In this document: in pieces, positions 17,466-28,439 of the stretch
Layout of the letters: the number at the start of each line of letters is the position of its first letter
Numbering within the stretch: position 1 is the first letter of the stretch
Source: Streptomyces paludis
Lineage (GTDB): Bacteria; Actinomycetota; Actinomycetes; Streptomycetales; Streptomycetaceae
DNA length: 64,000 nt
Direction of reading: 5' to 3'
Assembly (NCBI RefSeq): GCF_003344965.1
Contig: NZ_CP031194.1
Span: forward strand, 5,518,001-5,582,000
The notes under the pieces: model-generated
The model's database searches: none
The model's input: only the letters and a program-made list of their open reading frames with translations
Told to the model about the DNA's origin: nothing
Program-made: the position numbers and the translations under genes

Positions 17466-17903
17466 ATGCCGTCCAATGACGCCCGGACCCTCCTTCACAC
17501 CGCCGTGCCCACCGCCGCCGTCGGTGCTGTCGCCGCGGTGGTGAGTGCTGTGGCCGCGGCTGGCAAGGGGGCCCTGGGGGCCGTCGTCGGCACCGTCGTA
17601 GTGATCGTGTTCATGGGGGTCGGCCTCGTGGTGCTCGAACGGGTGGCCAAGTCAATGCCACACATGTTCCAGTCCATGGGGCTGTTGGTCTACATGACAC
17701 AGCTTCTGGTGCTTTTCGTCTTCATGGCGGCCATCAAGAACACCACCCTGTTCAACCCCAAGGCTTTCGCGTTCACGCTGGTCGCGACGGCCCTGGTGTG
17801 GATCGCGGCCCAGGCCCGCGCGAACGTGACATCCAAGACCCTGTATGTCGAGCCCGATTCCTCGGCCGCCGACCCTGCCGAGAAGACAGGCTCCGCGACG
17901 TGA
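17466..17903 (+). CDS. atpI: ATP synthase protein I
   Basis: Small membrane protein thought to help c-ring assembly or Mg2+ supply for the F1Fo synthase. The 145 residues contain about four hydrophobic helices (VGAVAAVVSAVAAAGKGA, GTVVVIVFMGVGLVV, GLLVYMTQLLVLFVF, FTLVATALVWIAA) and the family-like Lys-Asn-Thr-Thr-Leu-Phe turn. I take the ATG at 17466 because GCGGAG precedes it by 8 bases; an in-frame ATG at 17424 would add 14 residues but lacks a ribosome site. It is the first gene of the atp operon. Confidence 0.85.
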   Translation: MPSNDARTLLHTAVPTAAVGAVAAVVSAVAAAGKGALGAVVGTVVVIVFMGVGLVVLERVAKSMPHMFQSMGLLVYMTQLLVLFVFMAAIKNTTLFNPKAFAFTLVATALVWIAAQARANVTSKTLYVEPDSSAADPAEKTGSAT

Positions 17904-18128
17904 GTGGTAGGGCCGGGATAAGGGCTTGTTCGGGATCCTGCTATCGTCCGGTGCCAACTGCGGCATTGCGGACGCGGGCATCCGAGCTGACGCCTGTTCT
18001 CACGCGAGGCTCCACGCCCGACCGCCGTCCCCACATCCGTTTCACCAGTCCAGTGCCGAATCGCGGCTGCGCGTCGCGCCGACACCATGAGGTTGCCGTA
18101 CCTATGCGCCACGCTGAAGGAGCCCCCG

Positions 18129-19258
<1,130 letters not shown>

Positions 19259-19293
19259 CGGTCCCGACAGCCGTTTTCGACGAAAGGTCCACC

Positions 19294-19839
19294 ATGATGT
19301 ACCTGGCATCCTCGGAGCCGCAGAACCCGCTGCTCCCGGTCTGGCCCGAGGTCGTCATCGGTCTGATCTGTTTCGGCATTATCTACTTCGTCTTCGCCAA
19401 GAAGCTCCTCCCGGCCATCAACAAGGCCCTGGAAGAGCGTCACGAGGCGATCGAAGGCGGTATCGAGAAGGCCGAAGCGGCTCAGATCGAGGCGCAGAGC
19501 GTCCTTGAGCAGTACAAGGCCCAGCTCGCCGAGGCCCGGCACGAGGCCGCCCGTCTCCGCCAGGAGGCGACCGAGCAGGGCACCGCGATCATCCAGGAGA
19601 TGAAGGCGGAAGGCCAGCGGCAGCGCGAAGAGATCATCGCCGCCGGTCACGCTCAGATCGAGGCCGACCGCAAGGCCGCGGCCGGCGCGCTCCGTCAGGA
19701 CGTGGGCAAGCTCGCCACCGACCTGGCAGGCAAGCTGGTCGGCGAGTCCCTTGAGGACAGCGCCCGGCAGAGCCGCACCATCGACCGCTTCCTCGACGAG
19801 CTTGAGGACGGTGCCGCGAAGGCCGAGGCCGCCCGGTGA
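19294..19839 (+). CDS. atpF: ATP synthase Fo subunit b
   Basis: Peripheral stalk subunit, 181 residues. One N-terminal membrane helix (VVIGLICFGIIYFVF) is followed by a long charged coiled coil (LEERHEAIEGGIEKAEAAQ). Tandem ATGs at 19294 and 19297 are both possible starts. The stop overlaps the next start. Confidence 0.94.
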   Translation: MMYLASSEPQNPLLPVWPEVVIGLICFGIIYFVFAKKLLPAINKALEERHEAIEGGIEKAEAAQIEAQSVLEQYKAQLAEARHEAARLRQEATEQGTAIIQEMKAEGQRQREEIIAAGHAQIEADRKAAAGALRQDVGKLATDLAGKLVGESLEDSARQSRTIDRFLDELEDGAAKAEAAR

Positions 19840-20657
19840 TGACGCAGGGAGCGAGCCGTACGGCGCTGTCCGCCGCGCGCGAGCGCCTCGATACGCTCAC
19901 CGACTCCACCGCGGTCGACGTGGCGGAGCTGTCGGAGGAGCTGAGCGCGGTCACCGCGCTGCTCGACCGCGAGGTCTCGCTGCGCCGGGTCCTGACCGAC
20001 CCGGCGCGTTCCGGCGAGGCCAAGGCCGAGCTGGCCGGTCAGCTGCTGGGCGGACAGGTGGGCGGGACGACCGCCGATCTCTTCGCCGGCATGGTCCGCA
20101 GCCGCTGGTCTGGTCCGCGCGATCTGGTCGACGCGGTGGAGGAGCTTGCCTCCACCGCCGAGCTGACCGCCGCGCAGCGGGCCGGCGGGCTGGACGACGT
20201 GGAGGACGAGCTGTTCCGGTTCGGCCGGATCGTCGAGTCCGACCAGTCGCTGCGCGCCGCGCTGACCGACCGGTCGGCGACCGTCGCCGCCAAGACCACG
20301 CTGCTGCACAGCCTGCTGGGCGGCCGGGCCAACCCGGTCACCGAGCGCCTGGTGGTACGTCTGGTGACCCGGCCCCGGGGACGTAGCCTGGAAGCGGGTC
20401 TCCAGACCCTCTCCCGGCTCGCCGCGGCCCGCCGGGAACGCCTGGTCGCCGTCGTCACCTCGGCGGTGCCGCTCACGGACGGACAGAAGCAGCGTCTCGG
20501 CGCCGCCCTGGCCAAGCTGTACGGCCACCCGATGCATCTGAACCTGGACGTGGACCCCGCGGTCCTCGGCGGAGTGACGGTGCGGGTCGGCGACGAGGTC
20601 ATCAACGGAACGGTCGCGGACCGGCTCGAAGAGGCCGAGCGGCGGCTCGCCGGCTGA
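19839..20657 (+). CDS. atpH: ATP synthase F1 subunit delta
   Basis: Connects the peripheral stalk to the top of the alpha-beta hexamer. It has 272 residues, longer than the roughly 180 of E. coli; the extra N-terminal helical region is usual in actinobacteria. The C-terminal signature AVLGGVTVRVGDEVINGTVADRL is clear. ATG 19839 overlaps the atpF TGA as TGATG; the GTG at 19836 is the alternative. Confidence 0.93.
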   Translation: MTQGASRTALSAARERLDTLTDSTAVDVAELSEELSAVTALLDREVSLRRVLTDPARSGEAKAELAGQLLGGQVGGTTADLFAGMVRSRWSGPRDLVDAVEELASTAELTAAQRAGGLDDVEDELFRFGRIVESDQSLRAALTDRSATVAAKTTLLHSLLGGRANPVTERLVVRLVTRPRGRSLEAGLQTLSRLAAARRERLVAVVTSAVPLTDGQKQRLGAALAKLYGHPMHLNLDVDPAVLGGVTVRVGDEVINGTVADRLEEAERRLAG

Positions 20658-20687
20658 TCACCGGCACGGCTTGATCACCGGCACACA
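20652..20687 (+). repeat. 13-nt direct repeat spanning the atpH stop
   Basis: TGATCACCGGCAC occurs twice in a row, separated by GGCT. The first copy contains the atpH stop codon, so a tandem duplication at the gene end is likely. Confidence 0.6.
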
Positions 20688-20708
20688 AACGAAGACAGGC
20701 AAGACCAG

Positions 20709-20763
20709 CGGCCCGGTTGGGCCGTGCAGAGACTGCAGAAGATTTCCTGGGGGTCGCCCCCAG
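20709..20763 (+). other. hairpin cluster in the atpH-atpA spacer
   Basis: Two good hairpins: CGGCCC-GGTT-GGGCCG at 20709-20724 and CTGGGGG-TCG-CCCCCAG at 20747-20763. A small TGCAG/CTGCA pair lies between them. The 165-bp spacer is unusually long for this operon. The hairpins may serve in mRNA processing or stability; there is no U-tract. Confidence 0.5.
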
Positions 20764-20822
20764 AGCGGAAACGCAGACCCCCAAAGAAACTTCGGGCCCA
20801 ACAAGGAGAGCAGGGAACCCAG

Positions 20823-22418
20823 ATGGCGGAGCTCACGATCCGGCCGGAGGAGATCCGGGATGCGCTGGAGAACTTTGTCCAGTCGTACAAGCCGGACGCG
20901 GCCTCGCGCGAGGAGGTCGGTACGGTCAGCGTGGCCGGAGACGGTATCGCCAAGATCGAGGGCCTGCCCTCGGCCATGGCGAACGAGCTGCTGAAGTTCG
21001 AGGACGGCACCCTTGGTCTCGCCCTCAACCTCGAAGAGCGCGAGATCGGTTCGATCGTCCTCGGCGAGTTCAGTGGTATCGAGGAGGGACAGTCGGTCAC
21101 CCGTACCGGCGAGGTTCTCTCCGTGGCGGTCGGCGAGGGCTACCTGGGTCGTGTCGTCGACCCGCTCGGCAACCCGATCGACGGTCTCGGCGAGATCGCG
21201 ACCGAGGACCGCCGCGCCCTTGAGCTGCAGGCCCCCGGCGTCATGGTCCGCAAGTCGGTCCACGAGCCGATGCAGACCGGCTACAAGGCCGTCGACGCGA
21301 TGGTGCCGATCGGCCGCGGTCAGCGTCAGCTGATCATCGGTGACCGGCAGACCGGCAAGACCGCGCTGGCCGTCGACACGATCATCAACCAGCGCGACAA
21401 CTGGCGCTCGGGCGACGTGAACAAGCAGGTCCGCTGCATCTACGTCGCCATCGGCCAGAAGGGCTCCACCATCGCGTCCGTACGCGGTGCGCTGGAGGAG
21501 GCCGGCGCGCTGGAGTACACGACGATCGTCGCCGCCCCCGCGTCCGACCCGGCCGGCTTCAAGTACCTGGCGCCGTACACCGGTTCGGCCATCGGCCAGC
21601 ACTGGATGTACCAGGGCAAGCATGTCCTGATCATCTTCGACGACCTCTCGAAGCAGGCCGACGCCTACCGCGCCGTGTCCCTGCTGCTGCGCCGTCCGCC
21701 GGGCCGTGAGGCGTACCCGGGCGACGTCTTCTACCTGCACTCGCGTCTGCTGGAGCGCTGCGCCAAGCTCTCCGACGAGCTGGGTGCCGGCTCGATGACG
21801 GGTCTGCCGATCGTCGAGACGAAGGCCAACGACGTGTCGGCGTTCATCCCGACCAACGTCATCTCCATCACCGACGGCCAGTGCTTCCTGGAGTCCGACC
21901 TGTTCAACGCCGGCCAGCGGCCCGCGCTGAACGTCGGTATCTCGGTCTCCCGAGTCGGCGGCTCCGCCCAGCACAAGGCGATGCGCCAGGTCTCCGGCCG
22001 ACTGCGCGTGGACCTCGCCCAGTACCGCGAGCTGGAGGCGTTCGCGTCCTTCGGTTCCGACCTGGACGCCACCTCCAAGGCTTCCCTGGAGCGCGGCAAG
22101 CGCATCGTCGAGCTGCTGAAGCAGCCGCAGTACGCCCCGTACCCGGTGGAGGAGCAGGTCGTCTCCGTCTGGGCCGGCACCACCGGCAAGATGGACGACG
22201 TACCGGTCGAGGACATCCGCCGCTTCGAGAGCGAGCTGCTGGAGCACCTGCGCCGCGAGCGCAAGGAGCTGCTGACCAGCATCGCCGAGGGCGCCAAGAT
22301 GTCCGACGACACGCTCCAGTCGATCGCGGACGCCGTCGCCGGCTTCAAGCGGCAGTTCGAGACCTCGGACGGCAAGCTCCTCGGAGACGACGCGCCGGCC
22401 GTTAACGTCTCCAAGTGA
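20823..22418 (+). CDS. atpA: ATP synthase F1 subunit alpha
   Basis: Non-catalytic nucleotide-binding subunit of F1, 531 residues. The beta-barrel, P-loop [11 protein letters not shown] and C-terminal helical domains are all present, with the family signature [17 protein letters not shown] including the Arg finger. The ATG at 20823 begins [15 protein letters not shown], the normal N-terminus. Confidence 0.97.
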   Translation: MAELTIRPEEIRDALENFVQSYKPDAASREEVGTVSVAGDGIAKIEGLPSAMANELLKFEDGTLGLALNLEEREIGSIVLGEFSGIEEGQSVTRTGEVLSVAVGEGYLGRVVDPLGNPIDGLGEIATEDRRALELQAPGVMVRKSVHEPMQTGYKAVDAMVPIGRGQRQLIIGDRQTGKTALAVDTIINQRDNWRSGDVNKQVRCIYVAIGQKGSTIASVRGALEEAGALEYTTIVAAPASDPAGFKYLAPYTGSAIGQHWMYQGKHVLIIFDDLSKQADAYRAVSLLLRRPPGREAYPGDVFYLHSRLLERCAKLSDELGAGSMTGLPIVETKANDVSAFIPTNVISITDGQCFLESDLFNAGQRPALNVGISVSRVGGSAQHKAMRQVSGRLRVDLAQYRELEAFASFGSDLDATSKASLERGKRIVELLKQPQYAPYPVEEQVVSVWAGTTGKMDDVPVEDIRRFESELLEHLRRERKELLTSIAEGAKMSDDTLQSIADAVAGFKRQFETSDGKLLGDDAPAVNVSK

Positions 22419-22438
22419 CGACGGAAGGGACCTGACTC

Positions 22439-23371
22439 ATGGGAGCCCAGCTCCGGGTCTACAAGCGTCGCATCAAATCCGTCACCGCGACCAAGAAGAT
22501 CACCAAGGCGATGGAGATGATCGCCGCCTCGCGCATCGTCAAGGCGCAGCGCCAGGTGGCGGCGTCCGAGCCGTACGCGACCGAGCTCACCCACGCGGTG
22601 ACCTCGGTGGCGGTCGGTTCCACCACCAAGCACGCCCTGACCACCGAGGTCGAGAACCCGACCCGGGCCGCGGTCCTGCTCATCACGAGCGACCGCGGTC
22701 TGGCCGGGGGCTACTCCTCGAACGCGATCAAGGCGGCCGAGCACCTCACCAGTCAGCTCAGCCGTGAGCGCAAGGACGTCGTGACCTACATCGTGGGTCG
22801 CAAGGGCCTGGCCTACTACGGCTTCCGTGACCGCCCGGTCACGGACTCCTGGACGGGCTTCACGGACAGCCCGACCTACGCCGACGCGAAGGTGGTGGCC
22901 GCCCCGCTCATCGAGGCGATCACCAAGGACACGGCGGAGGGCGGGGTGGACGAGGTCCACATCGTCTTCACCGAGTTCGTGTCGATGATGACGCAGACGC
23001 CGGTCGAGCGGCGGCTGCTGCCGCTGACGCTCGCGCCGAGCAGCGCGGAGGAGTCGGCCGAGGTCTTCAAGCGCGGTGGCGAGATCCGCCCGCTGTTCGA
23101 CTTCGAGCCATCGGCGGAGGACGTCCTCGACGCCCTGCTGCCGCGCTACATCGAGAGCCGTATCTACAACGCGCTGCTCCAGGCCGCCGCTTCCAAGCAC
23201 GCTGCCACCCGCCGCGCGATGAAGTCGGCGACCGACAACGCCGGGGAACTCATCAAGAGCCTCTCCCGGCTTGCCAACGCGGCCCGCCAGGCCGAAATCA
23301 CCCAGGAAATCAGCGAGATCGTCGGTGGCGCGAGCGCTCTGGCCGACGCGACCGCGGGGAGTGACAGGTAA
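22439..23371 (+). CDS. atpG: ATP synthase F1 subunit gamma
   Basis: Rotating central shaft, 310 residues. The N-terminal helix [21 protein letters not shown] and C-terminal helix [20 protein letters not shown] form the coiled coil, with a Rossmann-like middle domain. The stop directly abuts the atpD start, so translation is probably coupled. Confidence 0.96.
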   Translation: MGAQLRVYKRRIKSVTATKKITKAMEMIAASRIVKAQRQVAASEPYATELTHAVTSVAVGSTTKHALTTEVENPTRAAVLLITSDRGLAGGYSSNAIKAAEHLTSQLSRERKDVVTYIVGRKGLAYYGFRDRPVTDSWTGFTDSPTYADAKVVAAPLIEAITKDTAEGGVDEVHIVFTEFVSMMTQTPVERRLLPLTLAPSSAEESAEVFKRGGEIRPLFDFEPSAEDVLDALLPRYIESRIYNALLQAAASKHAATRRAMKSATDNAGELIKSLSRLANAARQAEITQEISEIVGGASALADATAGSDR

Positions 23372-24820
<1,449 letters not shown>

Positions 24821-24827
24821 GTGCCGT

Positions 24828-24863
24828 CCGGAGGGGGGCGGGCGCTCTCCCGCCCCCCTCCGG
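24828..24863 (+). terminator. perfect 15-bp hairpin between atpD and atpC
   Basis: CCGGAGGGGGGCGGG, 6-nt loop CGCTCT, and the exact reverse complement. It lies within the 122-bp atpD-atpC gap. As an intra-operon stem it may act as a partial terminator or 3'-end stabiliser. Confidence 0.65.
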
Positions 24864-24942
24864 CGCACGCACCACCGACCACCCCATAGAATTGAAGCCA
24901 ACACCCGGCGATACGGCCGGGTGGTGACCCGAGGAGCCCCTC

Positions 24943-25317
24943 ATGGCCGCTGAGCTGCATGTCGAGCTGGTCGCCGCGGACCGCAGCGTCTGGTCCGGCG
25001 AGGCCACCCTGGTCGTCGCGCGCATCACGTCCGGCGACATCGGCGTCATGCCCGGTCACCAGCCGCTGCTCGGTGTGCTGGAGTCGGGCCCGGTGACCAT
25101 CCGTACGAGTGACGGGGGGACGGTCGTCGCCGCTGTGCACGGCGGTTTCCTCTCGTTCGCCGACAACAAGCTCTCGCTGCTGGCGGAGTTCGCCGAGCTG
25201 GCGGACGAGATCGACCCCCAGCGTGCGGAGCGGGCGCTGGAGCGCGCGAAGTCGGGTCAGGACGCCGCCGCCGAGCGTCGTGCTGACGTCCGTCTGCGCG
25301 CGGTGGCGGCCCGATAG
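24943..25317 (+). CDS. atpC: ATP synthase F1 subunit epsilon
   Basis: Rotor and regulatory subunit of F1, 124 residues. The N-terminal beta-barrel (LHVELVAADRSVWSGEA, GVMPGHQPLLGVLESG) and C-terminal helical hairpin (DPQRAERALERAKSGQDAA) are clear. It is the last gene of the operon and is separated from atpD by a strong hairpin, which fits its single copy per complex. Confidence 0.96.
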   Translation: MAAELHVELVAADRSVWSGEATLVVARITSGDIGVMPGHQPLLGVLESGPVTIRTSDGGTVVAAVHGGFLSFADNKLSLLAEFAELADEIDPQRAERALERAKSGQDAAAERRADVRLRAVAAR

Positions 25318-25338
25318 GGGCGGTCACCACGGATTTAC

Positions 25339-25388
25339 CCTCAGCCGCGGCTCGCTCCGGACCCCTCCGGACCGGGTCGCGGCTGAGG
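25339..25388 (+). terminator. atp operon terminator
   Basis: An 11-bp outer stem (CCTCAGCCGCG/CGCGGCTGAGG) encloses a second small hairpin TCCGG/CCGGA. It starts 22 bp after the atpC stop. Confidence 0.65.
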
Positions 25389-25438
25389 CGATGCGGGTGC
25401 GGTTCTGTGGTTCCGGTACTGGATGAGCGAGGAGGTCG

Positions 25439-25891
25439 GTGTTGATGATCCTCGCTCTGCTTGTCTGCGGACTGGTCGTCGTCCTGGTTGCGTTGGGGCT
25501 CTTCGTCTTCGGACTGCGCCGGCGGCTGATCCAGCGCTCCGGCGGTACGTTCGACTGCAGTCTGCGGTGGGACGTCTCCGAGGAGCCCGATCTGTCGGGC
25601 AAGGGCTGGGTGTACGGGGTCGCCCGTTACAACAGCGACCGGATCAACTGGTTCCGGGTCTTCTCCTACGCCCCGCGCCCGCGCCGTACGCTGGAGCGCT
25701 CCGCGATCGAGGTGCTGGCCAGGCGGGCCCCCGAGGGCGAGGAGGAGCTGGCGCTGCTCTCCGACGCCGTCATCCTCGGCTGCGTACACCGGGGGGTACG
25801 GCTGGAGCTGGCGATGAGCGACGACGCGCTCACCGGCTTCCTGGCCTGGCTGGAGGCGGCGCCGCCCGGACAGCGGGTCAACGTCGCGTGA
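25439..25891 (+). CDS. DUF2550 membrane-anchored protein
   Basis: A 150-residue protein of unknown function, conserved after the atp operon in actinobacteria. One N-terminal helix (MILALLVCGLVVVLVALGLFVFG) is followed by a basic RRRLIQRSGGTFDCSLRW segment and a small globular domain. The GTG at 25439 follows GGAGG; TTG and ATG alternatives lie two codons further. The family function is not known to me. Confidence 0.88.
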   Translation: MLMILALLVCGLVVVLVALGLFVFGLRRRLIQRSGGTFDCSLRWDVSEEPDLSGKGWVYGVARYNSDRINWFRVFSYAPRPRRTLERSAIEVLARRAPEGEEELALLSDAVILGCVHRGVRLELAMSDDALTGFLAWLEAAPPGQRVNVA

Positions 25892-25938
25892 CGCGGACGC
25901 TGACGCGGCTGATGTGATGTGCCTGATGTGACATGACT

Positions 25939-25970
25939 GAGGGGGCGGTGCCCATGGGCGCCGCCCCCTC
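25939..25970. terminator. bidirectional terminator, DUF2550 / chitinase
   Basis: GAGGGGGCGGTGCCC, AT, GGGCGCCGCCCCCTC: fully paired with one G-U. It sits between the convergent ends of the DUF2550 gene and the chitinase gene. Confidence 0.8.
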
Positions 25971-25988
25971 GCTCGTACGTCAGGACGG

Positions 25989-27662
25989 TCAGCCGAGGCC
26001 GCTGCTGAGCGCCGTCACCAGCTCGCCATTGGCGGTGTCACCGGTGAAGTCCCAGAAGAACGCCCCGCCCAGACTCTGCTGCTTCGCCCACGCCATCTTC
26101 GACGTGATCGTGGCCGGGGTGTCGTAACTCCACCAGTTCGAGCCGCACTTGGCGTACGAGGTGCCCGCGATCGTGCCGGTCGGCGGGCAGGTGTTCTTCA
26201 GCACCTTGTAGTCCTCGATGCCCGCCTCGTACGTGCCCGGAGCCGCGCCGGTGGCGGTGCCGCCGGGCGTCGCCTGGGTCACTCCCGTCCAGCCGCGCCC
26301 GTAGAAGCCGATCCCGAGGAGCAGCTTCGCGGCCGGCACGCCCTGCGCCTTGAACCGGGCGATCGCGTCGGCGGAGGTGAAGCCCGCCTGGGGGATGCCG
26401 GAGTACGAGGTGAGCGGTGAGTGCGGGGCGGTCGGGCCCTGGGCGCTGAAGGCGCCGAAGAAGTCGTACGTCATGACGCTGAGCCAGTTGAGAGACGGCA
26501 TGGCGCCCGCGTAGTCGACCTTGTCGATCTTGCCGCCGGGCGAGGCGTCGGCCGTGACCGCCGCGGTGACCAGGCTGTTCGTGCCGAACTTGGCGCGCAT
26601 GGCCTGGGCCATGGTCTTGAAGACGGCGGGTCCGCTGGAGTCGCAGGAGAGCCCGCAGCCGTTCGGGTACTCCCAGTCCAGGTCGATGCCGTCGAAGACA
26701 TCGGCCCACCGGGGGTCCTTCACCAGGTCGTAACAGGACTGGGCGAAGGCGGTCGGGTTCCGCATGGCCTCGGTGAAGCCGCCGGACCAGGTCCAGCCGC
26801 CGAACGACCAGAGGATCTTGAGGTGCGGGTACTTCGCCTTGAGCTTGCGCAGCTGGTTGAAGTTGCCGCTCAGCGGCTGGTCCCAGGTGTCGGCGACGCC
26901 GTCCACGGACTGGTCGGCGGTGTATGCCTTCTCGATCGCCGCGTAGCTGTCGCCCATGACGCACTTGCCGCCGACGACATTGCCGAACGAGTAGTTGATG
27001 TGGGTGATCTTGGCGGCCGAGCCGGACGTCACCAGATTCTTGACGTGGTAGTTACGGCCGTAGATGCCCCACTCGGTGAAGTAGCCGAGCTTGACCTTGC
27101 CGGATGTCCCGGGTGTACCGGGGTCCGGGGTGCCCGGGTCAGGGGTGCCGGGGTCGGGTGTGCCCGGGTCCGGGGTGCCCGTACCGTCGCAGGCGGCGCC
27201 GTTGAGCTTGCAGCCGGCGGGGGAGCCGGTGCCGCTTCCGTTGAAGCCGAAGCTGATGGAGGCGCCGGGGGCGAGGGTGCCGTTCCAGGACTTGTTCCTG
27301 GCGGTCCAGTGGGTGGCGGCGCCGGTGATGTCGGCGTCCCAGCCGGAGGTGACGGCGGTGCCGGAGGGGAAGTCCCACTCCACGGTCCAGGAGGAGAGGC
27401 TGGTGGAGCCGGAGTTGGTGACCGTCCACTTGCCCTCGAAGCCCGAGCCCCAGTCGGAGACCTTGGTGTAGGTGACGGTCGGTCCGGCGGCGACGGCGGA
27501 GGCGGCTTGGGTGGTTGCTTGGGCGGAGGTGGTTCGGGCGGCGGCGGCTTGGGTGGGGGTGGCGAGACCGACGAGGGCGCCGAGCGGCAGCAGCAGCGCG
27601 GTCAGTCCCGCGACCGTTCTGTGCCGCAGGCGGCGTATGTGGGGGGTCGGCTGGGTGTTCAC
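25989..27662 (-). CDS. chiC: secreted family 18 chitinase with cellulose/chitin-binding domain
   Basis: Extracellular chitinase of 557 residues. A signal peptide (RRLRHRTVAGLTALLLPLGALVG, cleavage near residue 40 after TQA) is followed by a CBM2-type binding domain at about 60-160 with its Cys pair, a linker of PDPGT repeats at 161-187, and a GH18 domain from 189. The catalytic DGIDLDWE has Glu331 as proton donor. The ChiC/Chi63 enzymes I recall have a fibronectin type III domain between binding and catalytic domains; here only the linker is present. The neighbouring chiS-chiR pair is known to control chiC in S. coelicolor. The promoter and operator boxes are listed separately. Confidence 0.93.
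   Translation of the reverse strand: MNTQPTPHIRRLRHRTVAGLTALLLPLGALVGLATPTQAAAARTTSAQATTQAASAVAAGPTVTYTKVSDWGSGFEGKWTVTNSGSTSLSSWTVEWDFPSGTAVTSGWDADITGAATHWTARNKSWNGTLAPGASISFGFNGSGTGSPAGCKLNGAACDGTGTPDPGTPDPGTPDPGTPDPGTPGTSGKVKLGYFTEWGIYGRNYHVKNLVTSGSAAKITHINYSFGNVVGGKCVMGDSYAAIEKAYTADQSVDGVADTWDQPLSGNFNQLRKLKAKYPHLKILWSFGGWTWSGGFTEAMRNPTAFAQSCYDLVKDPRWADVFDGIDLDWEYPNGCGLSCDSSGPAVFKTMAQAMRAKFGTNSLVTAAVTADASPGGKIDKVDYAGAMPSLNWLSVMTYDFFGAFSAQGPTAPHSPLTSYSGIPQAGFTSADAIARFKAQGVPAAKLLLGIGFYGRGWTGVTQATPGGTATGAAPGTYEAGIEDYKVLKNTCPPTGTIAGTSYAKCGSNWWSYDTPATITSKMAWAKQQSLGGAFFWDFTGDTANGELVTALSSGLG
27110..27185 (-). repeat. 15-bp tandem repeats in the chitinase linker
   Basis: About five copies of a 15-bp unit, each encoding Pro-Asp-Pro-Gly-Thr. 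Copies differ by a few synonymous changes. Such tracts expand and contract by slippage. Confidence 0.8.
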
Positions 27663-27727
27663 GTGTGCTCCTCTGATGAGTTGGGTGGGCTCATCGTGCG
27701 GTGGCTCCTACCGCACACTGTGCGGTG

Positions 27728-27769
27728 AGAGTAGAAAGGTCTGGACCACCCGTCAATAGGTCCAGACCA
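27728..27769 (-). promoter_or_regulatory. chitinase promoter with paired DasR-type boxes
   Basis: On the minus strand: TGGTCTGGACCT (27769-27758), -35 TTGACG (27756-27751), 17-bp spacer containing TGGTCCAGACCT (27748-27737), and -10 TACTCT (27733-27728). The 12-bp direct repeats flanking the -35 are the hallmark of Streptomyces chitinase promoters and resemble DasR responsive elements (TGGTCTAGACCA). Confidence 0.85.
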
Positions 27770-27785
27770 ACGGGCCGCAGGGCGC

Positions 27786-28439
27786 TCAGACGCCCCACTC
27801 CCGCGCGAGGACCGCCGCCTGCACCCGGTTGTGCAGCCCCAACTTCCCCAGCAGCCTGCTCACATGGGTCTTCACCGTCGCCTCCGCCATATCGAGACGG
27901 ACCGCGATCAGCGCGTTCGGCAGCCCCTCACCGAGGCAGGACAGCACCTCGCGCTCCCGCCGGGTCAGCGTGGCCAGCGCCGGGGGACCGGCCGTCCCGG
28001 CCGCCGCGCCCATGGGCGGCCGTGCGGCGAACTCCGCGATCAGCCGGCGGGTCACGGCCGGGGCGATCATCCCCTCGCCGCGCGCCACCGTCCGTACGGC
28101 CGCGAGCAGTTCACCGGCCTCCGCGTTCTTGAGCAGAAACCCGGCCGCGCCCGCGCGCAGCGCCCCGAAGACATACTCGTCCAGATCGAACGTCGTCAGC
28201 ACCAGCACATCCGCCAGCCCCTCGGCGACCACCTGCCGGGTCGCCGACACCCCGTCAAGCCGGGGCATCTGCACATCCATCAGCACCACATCGGGGCGGA
28301 GTTCGCGGGCCAGCGCCACCGCCGCCAGCCCGTCCGCCGCCTCCCCGGCGACCTCGATGTCCGGGGCGCTGCGCAGGATCAGCACCAGCCCCGCCCGTAC
28401 CGCCGACTGGTCCTCCGCGACCAGCACCCGGATCGTCAT
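27786..28439 (-). CDS. chiR: NarL-type response regulator ChiR
   Basis: DNA-binding response regulator of 217 residues. The receiver domain has the acidic pair Glu9-Asp10, phospho-acceptor Asp55 (VVLMDVQMP), Thr in LVLTTFD and Lys in FLLKN. The C-terminal LuxR-type HTH runs LTRREREVLSCLGEGLPNALIAVRL to VKTHVSRLLGKLG. Its start overlaps the chiS stop as ATGA. Name given by position next to the chitinase gene and recalled S. coelicolor work on ChiR controlling chiC. Confidence 0.85.
   Translation of the reverse strand: MTIRVLVAEDQSAVRAGLVLILRSAPDIEVAGEAADGLAAVALARELRPDVVLMDVQMPRLDGVSATRQVVAEGLADVLVLTTFDLDEYVFGALRAGAAGFLLKNAEAGELLAAVRTVARGEGMIAPAVTRRLIAEFAARPPMGAAAGTAGPPALATLTRREREVLSCLGEGLPNALIAVRLDMAEATVKTHVSRLLGKLGLHNRVQAAVLAREWGV

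Noticed and set aside
27110..27185. CRISPR-like repeats in the chitinase gene, also 61902-61972 in cslA
   Set aside because: These are 15-bp in-frame tandem repeats without spacers, encoding PDPGT and AQSAP linkers.
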